Assembly (NCBI RefSeq): GCF_030272615.1
Contig: NC_081406.1
Location: 483,321,900-483,385,899, forward strand
DNA: 64,000 bases
Source of the DNA: Cryptomeria japonica
Taxonomy: Eukaryota > Streptophyta > Pinopsida > Cupressales > Cupressaceae
Reading direction: 5' to 3'
Each line of letters opens with the position of its first letter. The first letter of the stretch is position 1. A program made the translations under genes and the position numbers. The notes under the pieces are model-generated. The model searched no databases, was not told the origin of the DNA, and saw only the letters and a list, made by a program, of their open reading frames with translations. Shown piece by piece: positions 1-11,726 of the stretch.

Positions 1-655
1 TACAACAGATTGAAATCCCCTAACCAAGTAAGCTCTAACAAGCTTGGTGCTATTGAAATCCTCTAACCAGGTGATCCATTAACTTGGATTTCAAATCCTC
101 TACTGAGGTTACTCCTTGCAGGGTATTGCTTCTAACAAGGCATTATAGTCAATTCCTTAACCGAGTGGTCCCTAACAGGATTTGTTCTTAATAGGATTTT
201 TTTAAAGCTTTAACAGGCTAGGCTCCTAATAGGGCGAACTTTAGAAGAGTTCAGATAGTTATCTTGTGGGTCTCATCTCATCGTGGTTTTTCCCATTTGG
301 GTTTGAATGTCAAAAATATTGTGTCAAGTGGTGAATGTTTTTGTGGTTATGTTCTTATGGTTGATTTTCTTAACTACTTAATCCACTTTGATAAATCATG
401 ATAACCAGAAGCATTGTGAAATGAAGTTTTACTTATGCCAGTAAAAGCATTTGGATGTTTATTAGTTTAAAGTTATTTATTGTTAGTTTGTTGTAACAGT
501 CAACCAGTTTATCTTGAGGGTTTTTATCTTGACAGTGATATTGCATTGATAGTTCTAAGTTTACTTTGAGAGATTGATATTGAGATTGGTGAACTTAGTA
601 TCAGTTTTTCTATCTACTGATTCCCCCCCCCCCCTCTCAGTAGTTGACTGGATTC
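1..655 (+). repeat. Truncated copia-type LTR, right part only
   Basis: This looks like the downstream part of an LTR read on the plus strand, cut by the window edge. It holds degenerate units of the form TAACNGGGT spaced about 20-30 bases apart in the first 240 bases. A GTGGTTTTTCCCATTTGGGT segment follows, then a C-tract ending in CTCTCAGTAG near 636-651. The same order of landmarks closes the better-delimited LTRs of this window. The right boundary is approximate because no terminal CA or TSD is clear. Copia internal sequence in the opposite orientation begins at about 656. Confidence 0.6.
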
Positions 656-2066
656 TTATTCTTTCATCATACCATCACTCTCAACTATCTTTCTCAATCT
701 CTTACTATAACACTAGTAGGCCTTGCTTTTAGTATAATAACCAAAAAATATTCCTTCATCACATCTATTATCAAAATTTCCTATATCTTCATCCCTCTTG
801 ATCTAACATTTACTTCCAAATTTTTTGAAACATTTAATAGTAGGATCATGACCAAACCATAGTTCATAAGAAGTCTTACCGGTATCACCTCTGATATGCA
901 GTTGGTTAAGTGTGTAAACAACAATACTCACAACTTCTCTCTAGTAGATATGTGAAACATTTCGCTTCAACATCATGGTTCTAGCACCTTCTTGAATGGT
1001 TTTGTTCTTCATTTCTACAAATCCATTTTGCTGAGGAGTTATAAGAGCAGACAATTGTCTCTTTATCCCATGCTCTTCACAAAATGCATTGAATTCATTG
1101 GAAGTGAATTCACCACCTCTATTAGATATCAAACACTTCATCTTCAAACCCGTCTTAGTCTCAACCATAGATTTGAAAATCTTGAACTTCTCTAGAGCTT
1201 CACACTTATCCCTCAAGAAATTAATCCACATCATCCTAGATAATCATCAATCAACAACATAGAATGTCTATCTCCTTAAAAAATTATGACTCTAGAAGGA
1301 ACATAAAAATCAGTATGCATAAGATCCAATAATCCATTTGAAAAATACTTTTTACTCTTGAAATTAACTCTGGTTTGTTTCCCTAACTAACATTCCTTGA
1401 ATATAGGGTTAGTAGGTTTCATCAACTTAGGAAGATCTCTCACTGCTTGAGTAGAGCTTATCTTAACAATGATATAGAAATTCACATGACACATCCTTCT
1501 ATGCCAAAACCTACTTTCATCAGTATGAGGAATCAAACATCTTTTACCAGCAACATTTAAGTGAAAGATATTACCTTTTTGTCTTTGTAGCTAACATAAT
1601 CTCAAATTTGGAACTACTCAAGATTCTAAATTTGTCATTCTTGCATTGTAGATCATATCCCTTGTCAACCATTTATCCAACACTCAAAAGATTATGATTT
1701 AGACATTCTACATACAAGATATCTTTATTATGCTACTTACCATCAAGAGAAATGGAACCTCTACCATGAATTATACTAGCTTTATCGTCACCAAATATTA
1801 CAATACCACCTTCATACTTTTCCAAAATCACAAACTTGCTCTTATCATCTATCATATGGTGAGATCATTCAGTGTCAATCACCCTTTCATCTTTCTCTTC
1901 AACTTGTGCAACTAAATCTCTTTCCACATTCATGCAACTAGCAGAATTTGTAGGTTTAGGATCATCTTCCTTGATAGAAATAAACACCCATTCATTATCA
2001 CTTGAACCACCTTTATCAGATTCATCATCTATCACACCTTTAGCAAAATGACCTATCTTATTTCCC
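656..2066 (-). mobile_element. Ty1/copia internal fragment J (integrase to protease)
   Basis: This is a decayed piece of a copia polyprotein on the minus strand, of the same kind as element C. It runs from the region after integrase, through the integrase core (941-1234), to the pre-integrase and protease region, and stops beside the gag zinc knuckle near 2066. The protease site near 1850-1880 keeps the SHHM part but carries a stop codon just before it. Neither LTR is attached, so it is a truncated remnant. The left end abuts an opposite-strand LTR and the right end abuts a plus-strand gag-like fragment. Confidence 0.75.
941..1234 (-). pseudogene. Copia integrase core fragment (J)
   Basis: The 97-residue open stretch matches the middle of a copia integrase core, the enzyme that joins retrotransposon cDNA to host DNA. 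SNRGGEFTSNEF is the region of the second catalytic acid, and NGFVEMKN is the region of the catalytic Glu. In the family the first motif normally reads SDxGGEF; here Asp is Asn, so the enzyme would be inactive. The same Asn occurs in element C at about 15640. The fragment ends with a region normally followed by the WRE motif. It is a broken relic without a start codon of its own. Confidence 0.8.
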
Positions 2067-2144
2067 TACAACACAAACTAGAAAGATGAGAGACCTTAGA
2101 ATAACAATCAAAATTTCCAAAGAAACAAGGAAACACCTGATCCC

Positions 2145-2618
2145 TTGAAGAAGCAAGGGGTACATTTTGTAGAAGACAATCCATGGTGTGTTTTATGTAA
2201 TCTACCATATTCTCAATCCCAATGTACCATTGCTAAGGTAGTAGAAGAACTTGATGAAATGCATGCTAGCTACAGGGAATATAGTTTTGAACCGAATCAT
2301 ATGGTCAATATGCTTTCAATTGGAACTTGTAATGATGATATAGGGTATTCCTTTTTTGAGGAGGATGGAGCAGAACTTGATGTTAATAACAAAAGAAGGT
2401 GGAGTAGGGGAGAACATCAAGAAATCTTCTCAGATGATGAAGAAGTGGATGACTATAGGATAAATGCAGATAATGACCAGTTTGGGGAGGTGAATTTGAG
2501 AAGACCTATTGAAGAAGAAATCAAAGAGCTCATTGTAGACATAATTGATCAAGTTAATATTGATTACAACTTAAGAGCTAGAGCTTGGGTGAAAAAGGTT
2601 CAAAGGACCCCCAAATAA
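2145..2618 (+). pseudogene. Gag-like fragment with atypical zinc knuckle, possibly gag of gypsy F
   Basis: This plus-strand reading frame of 157 residues holds WCVLCNLPYSQSQC near residues 14-27. It resembles a CX2CX3HX4C gag knuckle with Tyr in place of His. An acidic middle part follows. The last roughly 14 codons run into the LTR of element D (from about 2577), so the true fragment is 2145-2576. Sequence upstream to about 2067 shows no other recognisable domain. It has the same strand as gypsy element F, whose protease begins at 46525, and could be the gag end of F cut off by later insertions and a deletion. That link is inference. The exact family is not recognised. Confidence 0.5.
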
Positions 2619-3798
2619 GTTTGCATTTTCTTCAAAGATTCACCTATCCCTAAAGTATTTTTGTGGTTTAGGCCCCTAGTCTCACTGTACAATGTATGAA
2701 CCCCAAAATGAGGGTTTTGAAGGGTTTACAAGGCCTTTAACTGGTAGTGAATGAACAAATTGCGGTTTTGGTATTGAATGGATTTTTCAAAGCTTCTCCC
2801 TACATGGAAAAGTCTTCCAAATCTCCATGAACCCCTCCAAACTCTAAAATGGCGATTTGGCACACACCCCTTCACTTAACACTCCATCTTCACATTATTT
2901 CCTCTAACCGGGTTGCTCTTGGACTCGCCTAGAATAAGGTGACAGTCACATCAAATCTCTTCTCCAGCACTTGAGCCTAAATATGTACACTATATAGAGG
3001 GTTTCCCATGATGTTCTGACAAGCTATGATGGTAGCATGTGTGGAACTCATGGGGCAACCATATTTACAAGAAAATTGCTATTTACAAGCCAAAACTGGT
3101 TGTTTGCAAACTTGAACAAGAAAACACCAAAGAATAGTATTTACAAGACTCCAAAATGAACCAAAAAATCAATAACACATAGGAGTAACTCAATCCATTT
3201 ATGGATCAATGGATTCAATCCATATTCAATTTCCAAATGAGTAAAATCAAGCCAAAATGCTGCCAACAAGACTGAAAATGAGTAGTTTCAGTTGTTGAAC
3301 TTACATTACACACTTCTCCAACCTTGGTAAATGTGAAAAAAGGGTATATATAGTTTTCCCATGTGTGGATTCCTCCTAGGGCATTAAAAAATCCCTAACA
3401 CCAATGCTAACCAATTCAGGACAAAAGTTGTCATGACAACTTTTTGCAACTTTGCAACTTTGCAACTTTTGCACTTTTGGTCTCTCCAACTTATAAGACC
3501 TATTCCCAATCATCATAAATTACCTTTAAAACATTTCTAAGACCTATTTAACCCTCCCTAATTCTCATGCTAATTTTTGACACTTTTGACCATCAAAAAA
3601 GTCAATTGGCTACTCAAACTCACTATTTACACAAAAATGCAAACCTAAGTAGAATGAACACAACCTAGGCCTACATTGACACAAAATGCTAACTCTTGGA
3701 CCCTCCTAGAGTCCTTATTCATCACTAACCTGGCTAGGGTTAGTAGAAGCCAAAATTTTAAAAACTAAATTGCCTAAGTCCTAGGTGCTCCTGCACCA
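2577..3798 (-). repeat. D 3' LTR, truncated
   Basis: It aligns along its whole length with 8905-10113, starting with the shared GGTTCAAAGGACCCCCAAAT and ending CTCCTGCACCA. About 400 bases present at the left of the other LTR are missing here. The break at about 2577 is a truncation or deletion junction. Confidence 0.88.
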
Positions 3799-3809
3799 TT
3801 CTCCCAAAC

Positions 3810-4043
3810 AAAAGAAGATCATGTCACCTCTTTGGGAATCAAATTCTGATCAATCCCAATCCTCTTAAACTTTTTCTACATCACCCATGTAGCTTCAACT
3901 TCATCCATACCCTTCCATTTGATTAGGTGCTCCCAATAGACTTGATGTGTTGTCTTCTTGGCGATCCTTGAACTCAACACCTTCTAGGCATTTGGATTTG
4001 GTTTGACTGGTAATTGAAGGTTGTTTACATCAACTGAAACCTC
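3810..4043 (-). pseudogene. Chromodomain tail of D integrase
   Basis: Downstream of the integrase frame and in the same frame, the minus strand reads through one stop into a proline-rich linker and then a chromodomain. The motif VYWEHLIKWKG is followed by EATWV, which is the aromatic-cage and KWKG core of chromodomains. In chromoviruses this domain steers integration to modified chromatin. Three stop codons interrupt the segment (at its start, before KVLSSRI, and after EATWVM), so it is not translated in this copy. It ends close to the polypurine region before the 3' LTR. Confidence 0.75.
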
Positions 4044-5115
4044 TTAGTGACTACAATCTGAACCTTGAACTATTCCCTTGCATGCAACTAAGTCTGCTAT
4101 ATTAAAAACCGGTGACAAGCCTATGTCACTAGGTAGATCCACCTTGTATGCATTTTCTCCATACTTGGCTAGAATGGCACATGGACCTATCCTCCTCATT
4201 TTTAACTTGTTTGGCACTTGTTGTAGCCTTTCTTTATTCAAGTGTACCATGACAAGATCTCCTACTTGAAATTGGAGGTTTTTCCTCTTTTCATCGACTT
4301 TTTGTTTGAGCTTGCTTGTGTTCTCTATCAATGCTTGTCTAACTGAATCATGGACTTCCTTCATTGATTGAGAAAAGTTCTCTGCATATCCACTTCTCGC
4401 TGCTACACTTCCTAAGTCTCTCAATTCCAAAATGCCTCTTGGGTGCACACGATAGACCACTTCAAAAGGGCTCTTTCTGGTAGTCCTATTTATGGTGTCA
4501 TTGTATGCATATTCACCTTGTGAGAGTACTTGATCCCATGTTTGACCATATTCCTTAGTAAGGCACCTTAAAAATTTTCCTAAGCTCCTATTCACCACTT
4601 TGGTCTGCCCATCTATTTGAGGATGGTAGGCTGATCCAAAAGAAAGGTTGGTGCCAATCTTCTTCCATAGTGTCTTCCCAAAATGACTCATAAAATTTGA
4701 GTCCCTATCTGAAACAATGCTCATGGGTAAACCATGTATCCTCACTACCTCTTTGAAGAACAATTGAGCAATTTGGCATGCATCATGAGTAGTCTTACAA
4801 GGAACAAAGTGAGCCATTTTGCTAAATCTGTCCATAATGACATAAATGTTATCATATCCCTACTTTGTCCTTGGTAAACCTACTACAAAGTCCATGCTAA
4901 TGCATTCCCAAGTTCTATTTGGTATGGGGAGAGGTTGGTATAAACCGGCATTTGTTGAAGTACCCTTGGCCTTTTAGCAAACTATGCAAGTCTCCACATA
5001 TTTCTTAATATCTTGATTCATCCTTGGCCAATAATATTATCTTTGAACCAATTCTTGAGTCTTATTGACTCCAAAATGTCCACTAAGGCTTCCATTATGC
5101 TTCTCTTGAATAAGG
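4044..5115 (-). pseudogene. Gypsy integrase of D
   Basis: This is an integrase of the Ty3/gypsy type. The zinc-binding part lies at 4970-5115, with HNGSLSGHFG and, further on, CIVC followed by a stop. The core lies at 4044-4860. Its catalytic residues start with MDRFSK and continue with SDRDSNF. The third site reads DGQTKVVNR, where the family has DGQTEVVNR, so the catalytic Glu is Lys. The C-terminal part (GDLVMVHLNKERL, LPSDIGLSPVFNIADL) is typical and leads to the chromodomain. At least one stop and the Lys change make it non-functional. Confidence 0.88.
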
Positions 5116-5351
5116 TTTTCTCTCATTGAGCCTTTAGGCACATAAAGCCGCCCACCCTTGAACAATAGTCCATTTTGCAAAGTAAAATCAGAATACTCAC
5201 TATGGAAGTGATTTTGATATTATTTACACAAATTGTATGCATTTGAGAAGTCTTCATCCTCCAGGTACAAGTCTCTAAAACTGTCCACACCTATGCTTCT
5301 CAATTGGATTTCTTGGACTGTCAAAAGTCTTCTACTTAATGCATCAACTAC

Positions 5352-5807
5352 CTAGTTTAATTGCCCTTTCTCGTTCTTAATGATGAATGTATAGGCCTGC
5401 ATATACTCCACCCATTTCATGTGTTTATGACTAAGTTTATCCTGCGAGTTTAGGAAACTCAAGGCTTGGTTGTCCGTGTAGACCACAAATTCTTTAGGGA
5501 GGAGATAGTGTCTCCACTTCCTTAATGCCTGCACTAAAGCATGCAACTCAAGATCATATGAAGAGTATTTCTTCCTGGCATCACTTAGCTTCTCACTATG
5601 GAAAGCTACTAGTCTTTCTTCTTGTGTTTGGACAACACCTACTGCAACATTGCTTGCATCACATTCTACAATGAAAAGTTTCTCAAAACTAGGCAACACT
5701 AGTATTGGTTGGGTAGCTATCTTCTCCTTTAAGGTTTCAAAACCTTTGTTTGCTGCTTCACCCCACTTAAACTTTTCCTTTACTCCACCTCTAATGGTGT
5801 CTAACAA
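5352..5807 (-). pseudogene. RNase H domain of D
   Basis: This open stretch of about 151 residues matches the RNase H that follows gypsy RT and removes RNA from the RNA-DNA hybrid. FIVECDASNVAVGVV gives the first Asp. SYDLELHALVQALRKWRHYL gives the conserved Glu region. VVYTDNQALSFL gives the next Asp. It is joined to RT on one side through a stop near 5830 and to the integrase zinc domain on the other. Confidence 0.87.
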
Positions 5808-6733
5808 GGGTGCACATATAGCACTGAACTACCTAATGAACTTCTTGTAGTACTAAGCTAGTCCATGGAAGCTTCTCACCTCTGTTGTTGTCTTAGGAGT
5901 AGGCCAATTTACAATGGCTTCAACCTTTCTTGGATCCATCTTGAGGTTTCCTTGATACAACACAAACCCAAGGTAAACCAACTCCTTCTTGAAAAACTCA
6001 CACTTATCCAAATTCATGGTTAGCTTTTCATCATACAATCTTTGTAATACATCTTGCAAATGATTAATGTGATCTGCCCTATCTTTACTGAAAATGAGAA
6101 TATCATAAAGATATACTACTACAAATTTACCTATGAGTCCTTCATTACCTCATTCATGATTCTCATGAAGGTTCTTGGAGCGTTGGATAAGCCAAATGGC
6201 ATTACAAGACACTCATAAAGACCCTTAGTCATCGTGAATGCAGTTTTCCATTCATCACCCTCCTTAATCCTAATTTGATGATAGCCACTCTTAAGGTCAA
6301 TCTTGGTAAAGTACTTGGCTTCCCCTAAACAATCCATTAGGTCTTCTATTCTAGGAATAGGGAACCTATATCTGATGGTGATCCTATTTATGGCTCGAGA
6401 ATCAGTACACAATCTCCAAGTACCACCTTTTTTTGGTGCTAACACGGTAGGGATAGAACAAGGGCTAATACTCTTCCTAATTAGGCCTTGATCTAACAGC
6501 TCTTGGATTTGCTTGGCAATTTAAATGTTTTGTTGAGGAGTCATTTTTTAGGCTACCTTATGAGGCAAGGATGCTCTGGGAATGAAGTCTATCTGATGGC
6601 TTATGGTTCTTTTAGGAGGTAAGGTAGCTGGCTTTCCTTCACTTACTATGCCTTTGAATTTCTTCAACAAATCTTGCACCTCTAATGGAAAATCTTGTTG
6701 CTCTTTCTTGTCTTCTTCTTTGGGCTTCATCAC
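5808..6733 (-). pseudogene. Reverse transcriptase of D, with changed active site
   Basis: The gypsy RT is spread over three open stretches. The N-terminal part (6548-6733) holds HQIDFIPRASLPHK. The fingers and palm (6131-6445) hold [23 protein letters not shown]-type motifs and [12 protein letters not shown]. The thumb side (5853-6059) reads LDKCEFFKKELVYLGF. Between the last two, at about 6080-6130, a one-base loss shifts the frame. The catalytic box then reads VVVYLYDILIFS, where the family has YLDD, so one metal-binding Asp is Tyr. Several other stops occur. Confidence 0.88.
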
Positions 6734-6778
6734 AAGTACAAACCCTATACCTTCACCTGCCTCAAATGTCTTTAAGAA

Positions 6779-7180
6779 CTATTTTTCACTCACCAAAAGA
6801 ACATTAGGACCTGCTGGCCTTTTTTTACCTTCCTCAAGGATGGACTGAATCTTGAATGTGACTCCATATTTCTTGAATGAGTATGCATTCTTGGCTCCAT
6901 CATGGATAGCTTGTCTATCAAATTGCCATGGTCTTCCTAATAGAAGATGGAATGCATCCATGGGTAAGACATCACATAACACCTTGTCCTTATACCTTCC
7001 AATGGTAAAATCCACCCATGCTTTCTCATTAACAAGAACATGTTGACCTTTGTTCAACCAAGTGACTCTATAAGGATTGTTGTGATGTATCCTTTGCAAT
7101 TTGAGCTTTCTCACTTCCTCTTTTGACACAATGTTATCTATAGACCCTGAATCAATGATCACTTTGCACACTTTATCCAA
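6779..7180 (-). pseudogene. Aspartic protease of D
   Basis: This 133-residue stretch has the retropepsin active-site region VIIDSGSIDNIVS (family: DSGAT or DSGS). Further on, LLLGRPWQFDR is the C-terminal hallmark of gypsy proteases. The enzyme cuts the gag-pol precursor. It lies between the gag zinc knuckle and RT, as expected. Stops separate it from both sides. Confidence 0.83.
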
Positions 7181-7339
7181 AATCTTGCATTTGATCCTAA
7201 ATAAGGACCTTCTTTGGCTAGGCTCTTTTCTGACTGGTTATTTGATCAAAGTTATCCTTGTCATAAAGTTGTCACCTACTTCTAACTCTAAGGGAACCTC
7301 TGAAGTCCTGCTGCTTGAAGACTCTTCTTGGAGATAACT

Positions 7340-8490
7340 CAATTTCTTTCACCACCATGTGATGATGATCCCTTCTCTGGACACCTATATGGTGGATGAC
7401 CAAGTTGGTTACAATGGTAACACTTCATTGTTGCCAAGTATGAGGAACCTCTACCTTGTCAACTAGATCTTCCTCTAGAACCACTGTTTGATCCCCTTCC
7501 TCTATTGAATCCTCCTCTACTTCTACCACTATCTTGTTTCTCAGTGAGTTTAGACTCTCCTTGTGTTCTTTGTTCATAACTTCTTCCACCAAAGCCTCCT
7601 CTTTGAACTTTATTGTCTTTTCCTCTACCTCTACCCCTATTGTTTCTTGAGTCATGTCTTGTTTTTAGTTTTTCCTCCATTTTAAGGGCAAGTTTAAAGG
7701 TTTGATGGATTGTTTTTGGGCTCATTAGACTGATTTCTTCTTGGATGTTCCACCATAGACCATTTAGGTATCTAGCTACCTTGAGACTCTCTTCTTCCAC
7801 TGCATGAGATCTAAAGCTAGGTTTGTGAAACTCCTTTGTATAGTTACTAACATCAAGATCCTTTTGTCTTAAGTTTTGCCTCTTCCTATGAATTTGCACT
7901 TCATAGTCATCAGGGAGGTAGACTTCTTTGATTTTGACTAGCATCTCTTTCCAAGAAGAGATGGGTGATTTACCCATTTTCTTCCTCTCATCTTGTACAA
8001 ATTGCCACCATGTGAGGGTACCTCCTCTCATCCTTGACTTGGATACCTTGACTCTTTGGGCTTCATTTATTCCTTCACATTCAAAGTGGTTCTCCATACC
8101 TTCTATCCATTCTAGGACTACTTCTTCCTCAATCTTACCAGTGAACAATGGCAATCCTTCTAGTGATTTGCCACTCAAGGCCTTCAATGCCTTCAAGAAA
8201 GGTTCTTTCTCTAGGATAGGATTAGGTTCAAGTATCTTGTCTATCTCTAACACTTTTTTACCCTTTCCTTCTGCTCCTTCCACCTTTACCAACACTTCAT
8301 TAGCCTTGGTTTCAATTGCACCAAGCTTACTCTCCAATTCAATCAATTTCTCTTTCAGGAGTCTATTCTCCTCCTCTTGATCATCCACTTTCATGGCCAA
8401 CTCTGCATTGGTAACCATGTTTTTGTCTCCTAAATATTCCACTAAGGACATCAACTCTTCTAGCCCAAATCTTATATGCTCTGATACCAA
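7340..8490 (-). pseudogene. Gag of D
   Basis: This is the capsid protein of the gypsy element. An open frame of 343 codons covers 7459-8490, but its first codons overlap the primer-binding site. The likely first AUG is at about 8451 (MSLVEYLGDKNM). After a coiled-coil start (about 50-75 residues) comes the retrotransposon gag core, with VVLEWIEGMENHFE, RVKVSKSRMRGGTLTWW and SNYTKEFHKPSFRS. An Arg/Gly-rich stretch follows. The nucleic-acid-binding knuckle CYHCNQLGHPPYRC (7381-7422) is intact but in another frame, so a frameshift lies near 7440. Confidence 0.87.
8478..8489 (-). other. Primer-binding site of D
   Basis: The minus strand reads TGGTATCAGAGC, complementary to the 3' end of plant initiator tRNA-Met. 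It lies 6 bases inside the 5' LTR end, which is a slightly larger gap than in the copia elements here. Confidence 0.85.
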
Positions 8491-8495
8491 TTTTA

Positions 8496-10113
8496 TGGGG
8501 TTTACCTAGGTTGCTCGACACTTCACCTAGCTGGTGTTGCTCAATTGCACCAACTCACTAGGCCTAGTTTCTCTCTATACCTTCAATTCCTTCTCAATAT
8601 CTTCTAGAGCTTGATTCTTTCTCTTTCCAAGGTTTTTTCTTCAAGTGTTTTGGCTAGGAACCCTACCAATGCACTGTGCTTCTCAGTTGCTCAATTGTGG
8701 ATTCTTGGCTTCAAGTTGCCAAAATGACCTCCTATAATTATAAGATGTTGCAGAGGTGTGGAGGTGTCTACTGACATGTTTTTTATTCATTTGAGGTCCA
8801 TTAGTGGCTTACAATCAATAGGTTTCTTACCGATTTCAAAATATTGCCTAGAAAAGCGCCATAAGGAATTAGGCCTAATTAAGCCTCCAAATCTAGTTTT
8901 CTAGAACTTGGGTGAAAATAGTTCAAAGGACCCCCAAATAAGTTTGAATTTTCTTCAAATATTCACCTAGCCCTAAATTATTCTTGTGGTTTAGGCCCCT
9001 GGTCTCACCGTACAATGTATGAACCCCAAAATGAGGGTTTTGAAGGGTTTATAAGGCCTTTAACTAGTAGTGAATGAACAAGTTGGGATTTTGGTATTGA
9101 ATGGCTTTTTAAAAGATTCTCCCTACATGGACAAGTCTTCCCCAACTCCATGAACCCCTCCAAACTCTTAAATGGTGATTTGGCACACACCCCTGCACTT
9201 AACACTCCATCTTCACCTTATTTCCTCTAACCGGGTTGCTCCTGGACTCACCTAGAATAAGGTGATAGTCACGTCAAAGATCTTCTCCAACACTTGAACC
9301 TGTATATGTACACTATACAAAGGGTTTCCCATCATGTTCCAACAAGCCATGATGGCAACACGTGCGAAACTCATGGGGCAACCATATTTACAAGAAAATT
9401 GCTATTTACAAGCCAAAACTGGTTGTTTGCAAAATTGAACAAGAAAACACCAAAGAACAGTATTTACAAGACTCTAAAATGAACCAACAACTCAATAAAA
9501 CACAAGAGTAATTCAATCCATTTCTGGATCAATGGATTCAATCCATATTCAATTGCCAAATGATTAAAATCAAGCCAACATACTGCCAACAAGATTGAAA
9601 ATGAGTAGTTTTAGTTGTTGAACTTACATTACACACTTCTCCAACCTTGGTAGATTTGAAAAAGAGGGTATATATAGGTTTACCATGTGTAGATTCCTCC
9701 TAGGGCATTAAACAATCCCTAACTCCAATGCTAACCAATTCAGGACAAAAGTTGTCATGACAACTTTTTGCAACTTTGCAACTTTTGCACTTTTGGTCTC
9801 TCCAACTTATAAGACCTATTCCAAATCATCATAAATTACTTTTCAAACATGTCTAAGACCTATTTAACCCTCCCTAATTCTCAAGCCACTTTTTGACACT
9901 TTTGACCATCAAAAAGGTCAATTGGCTACTCAAACTCACTATTTACATAAAAATGCAAACCTAAGTAGAATGAACACAACCTAGGCCTATATTGACAAAA
10001 ATGCTAACTCTTGGACCCTCCTAGAGTCCTTATTCATCACTGACTTGGCTAGGGTCAGTACAAGCCAAAATTGTAAAAACTAAATTGCCTAAGTCCTAGG
10101 TGCTCCTGCACCA
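8496..10113 (-). repeat. D 5' LTR
   Basis: This LTR of about 1.6 kb has the TG/CA ends TGGGG...GCACCA as read on the plus strand. It pairs with 2577-3798. The first 400 bases from 8496 have no partner in the truncated copy. It holds no coding sequence; the open frame at 9005-9205 is not supported by any motif. Confidence 0.87.
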
Positions 10114-11411
10114 ACATATCACCAATATTTTTGACATGGAAAACCCAATTAAAGAAAAAACCACAATGGGAACCTACCAACAATGAAATAATACCTTGTT
10201 AGGAGTAAATGTGAATATTATAATAGGAATGCACATGCATTTAGACACATTGCCTAGAGCTCACTACTCAGAATAAGAAACCTAGAAAGGCTACAACCTT
10301 AATGGAAGGCTCACTTCCTTACAAGAAGTCACTGACTTACAAAAACATTTAGACTACAATCCAGATCATATGAGCTTTGAAAGTAGCATCTCCATATGCC
10401 TGAGTACATTCTAGGTTAAGCACACAATTTTCTTTGGAATACTTCTCTTCTCCTTCATACTTCTGAAAGATCAAATCACTTGTTCACACATCCAACTCGA
10501 TCATTCACTCGCATATACAACACATTCACTCATAGACATAAATCTTACATGATTATTACATATATTTATACAAACCCTCAATCTATATTTCAAGGTTGAC
10601 TAAACCCTCTATACAAATTACAAAATAATATCCTCACACACTACAACAATATATATGGACCAAAACAATGTCAGCTAAGAAATATTCTGGATCCAAACCA
10701 ATACTTCAAATATGAAACACCTCCAAGAATTATGTTTCAATCATCCGCAAAATGTTACAACTATCAAGAATATCGCATAACACGAAGAACATCACCGAAC
10801 AAGGAAAATATTCAATGATGTACGTAATAATCAATGTGGCCCACCAATAAGCATAGAACATGATCTAAAGATATTCACAAGAAATGTGAATTGCATCACT
10901 AAAACCGCAACAACTTGGATTACTAGGATCATCATCATCTCTCTATCAGAACACAAGAACAACAACATAATTAACTGTCAACCTGAAATATTCTGTTATG
11001 GATATCCAAATCATGGACCAAACTAGGTAAGGACACACACCAACATACAAAACACATTCCACTCATCCACAACCAAAGATATAAGAATTTCAGAGCAATA
11101 CGGAGCACAAACTAGAATACAAAATAATAAGAACAACTGCATAGTATCCCAATACCAGATCTCATAACTTGATCAAATCATCATGTGAACCTCTACAAAT
11201 AGGAATGAACCATCTATAGACAACATAATAGAAACCCTTTAAACCAAATCAATTCATCTGCAATGCACAGGCTAAACCAACTCATCCAATCAAACTGCAA
11301 CACTAGAATACATAGAAGAAAAATTTACTACAATCTCCTCATCAAAAATATACACATATGTTGACATCAATGAAAACACATCAATGACAACATATAAGTT
11401 AATATCCAATA
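10114..11411 (-). repeat. C 3' LTR, outer end missing
   Basis: It matches 17661-18100 followed by 45694-46524. The first roughly 130 bases of the LTR are missing because element D joins here. It contains the landmark TTTTTGACATGGAAAACC near its start and GTTGACATCAATGA near its end, and closes with CCAATA (mutated CCAACA) before the polypurine tract. Confidence 0.85.
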
Positions 11412-11726
11412 ATCTCACCCTTTGGTATTGATGGAAAAATATGAATGTGAAAAATAATCAATGCAAAGAAAGAAATGAATTCTCAACAATCTCCCTCAAA
11501 ATCCTTTGACAAAACAACTCAAAATACTTCAAGTTTTTTCACATGCTTCTCTCTCCTTTTGAAAAATGAAAAAGTCTTAGGAATCAGGCATCTATCCCCA
11601 TAAATCTGGACATTTGAACTACCAACACTGGCACTGACTACTCCCCGTGAATAGTAGCCTCACTCATCAATCTAGAGCATAAAATACCTCTGTGAAGTTC
11701 ACCGGATTGATGCAAATCCATGCACC
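11412..11726 (-). other. C polypurine tract and 3' untranslated region
   Basis: On the minus strand CCAAAGGGTGAGAT (11412-11425) directly precedes the 3' LTR and acts as plus-strand primer in this class. The remaining 300 bases to the pol stop contain no recognisable gene. Confidence 0.75.

Larger units (their letters stand above)
2577..10113 (-). mobile_element. Ty3/gypsy chromovirus D, 3' LTR truncated
   Basis: This is a minus-strand gypsy element in the order gag, protease, RT, RNase H, integrase, chromodomain. That order and the chromodomain identify a chromovirus. The 5' LTR (8496-10113) is complete. The 3' LTR (2577-3798) lacks its outer end. The LTR starts TGGTGCAGGAGCACC, a short inverted repeat. 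The right edge joins the LTR of copia C in mid-sequence, so D inserted into C. The left flank of the insertion was lost, so no TSD can be shown. Stops, a frameshift in RT and changed catalytic residues show it is dead. Confidence 0.9.

Noticed and set aside
7928-8380. 150-codon plus-strand frame
   Set aside because: It is the antisense shadow of D gag, which has clear family motifs on the minus strand.
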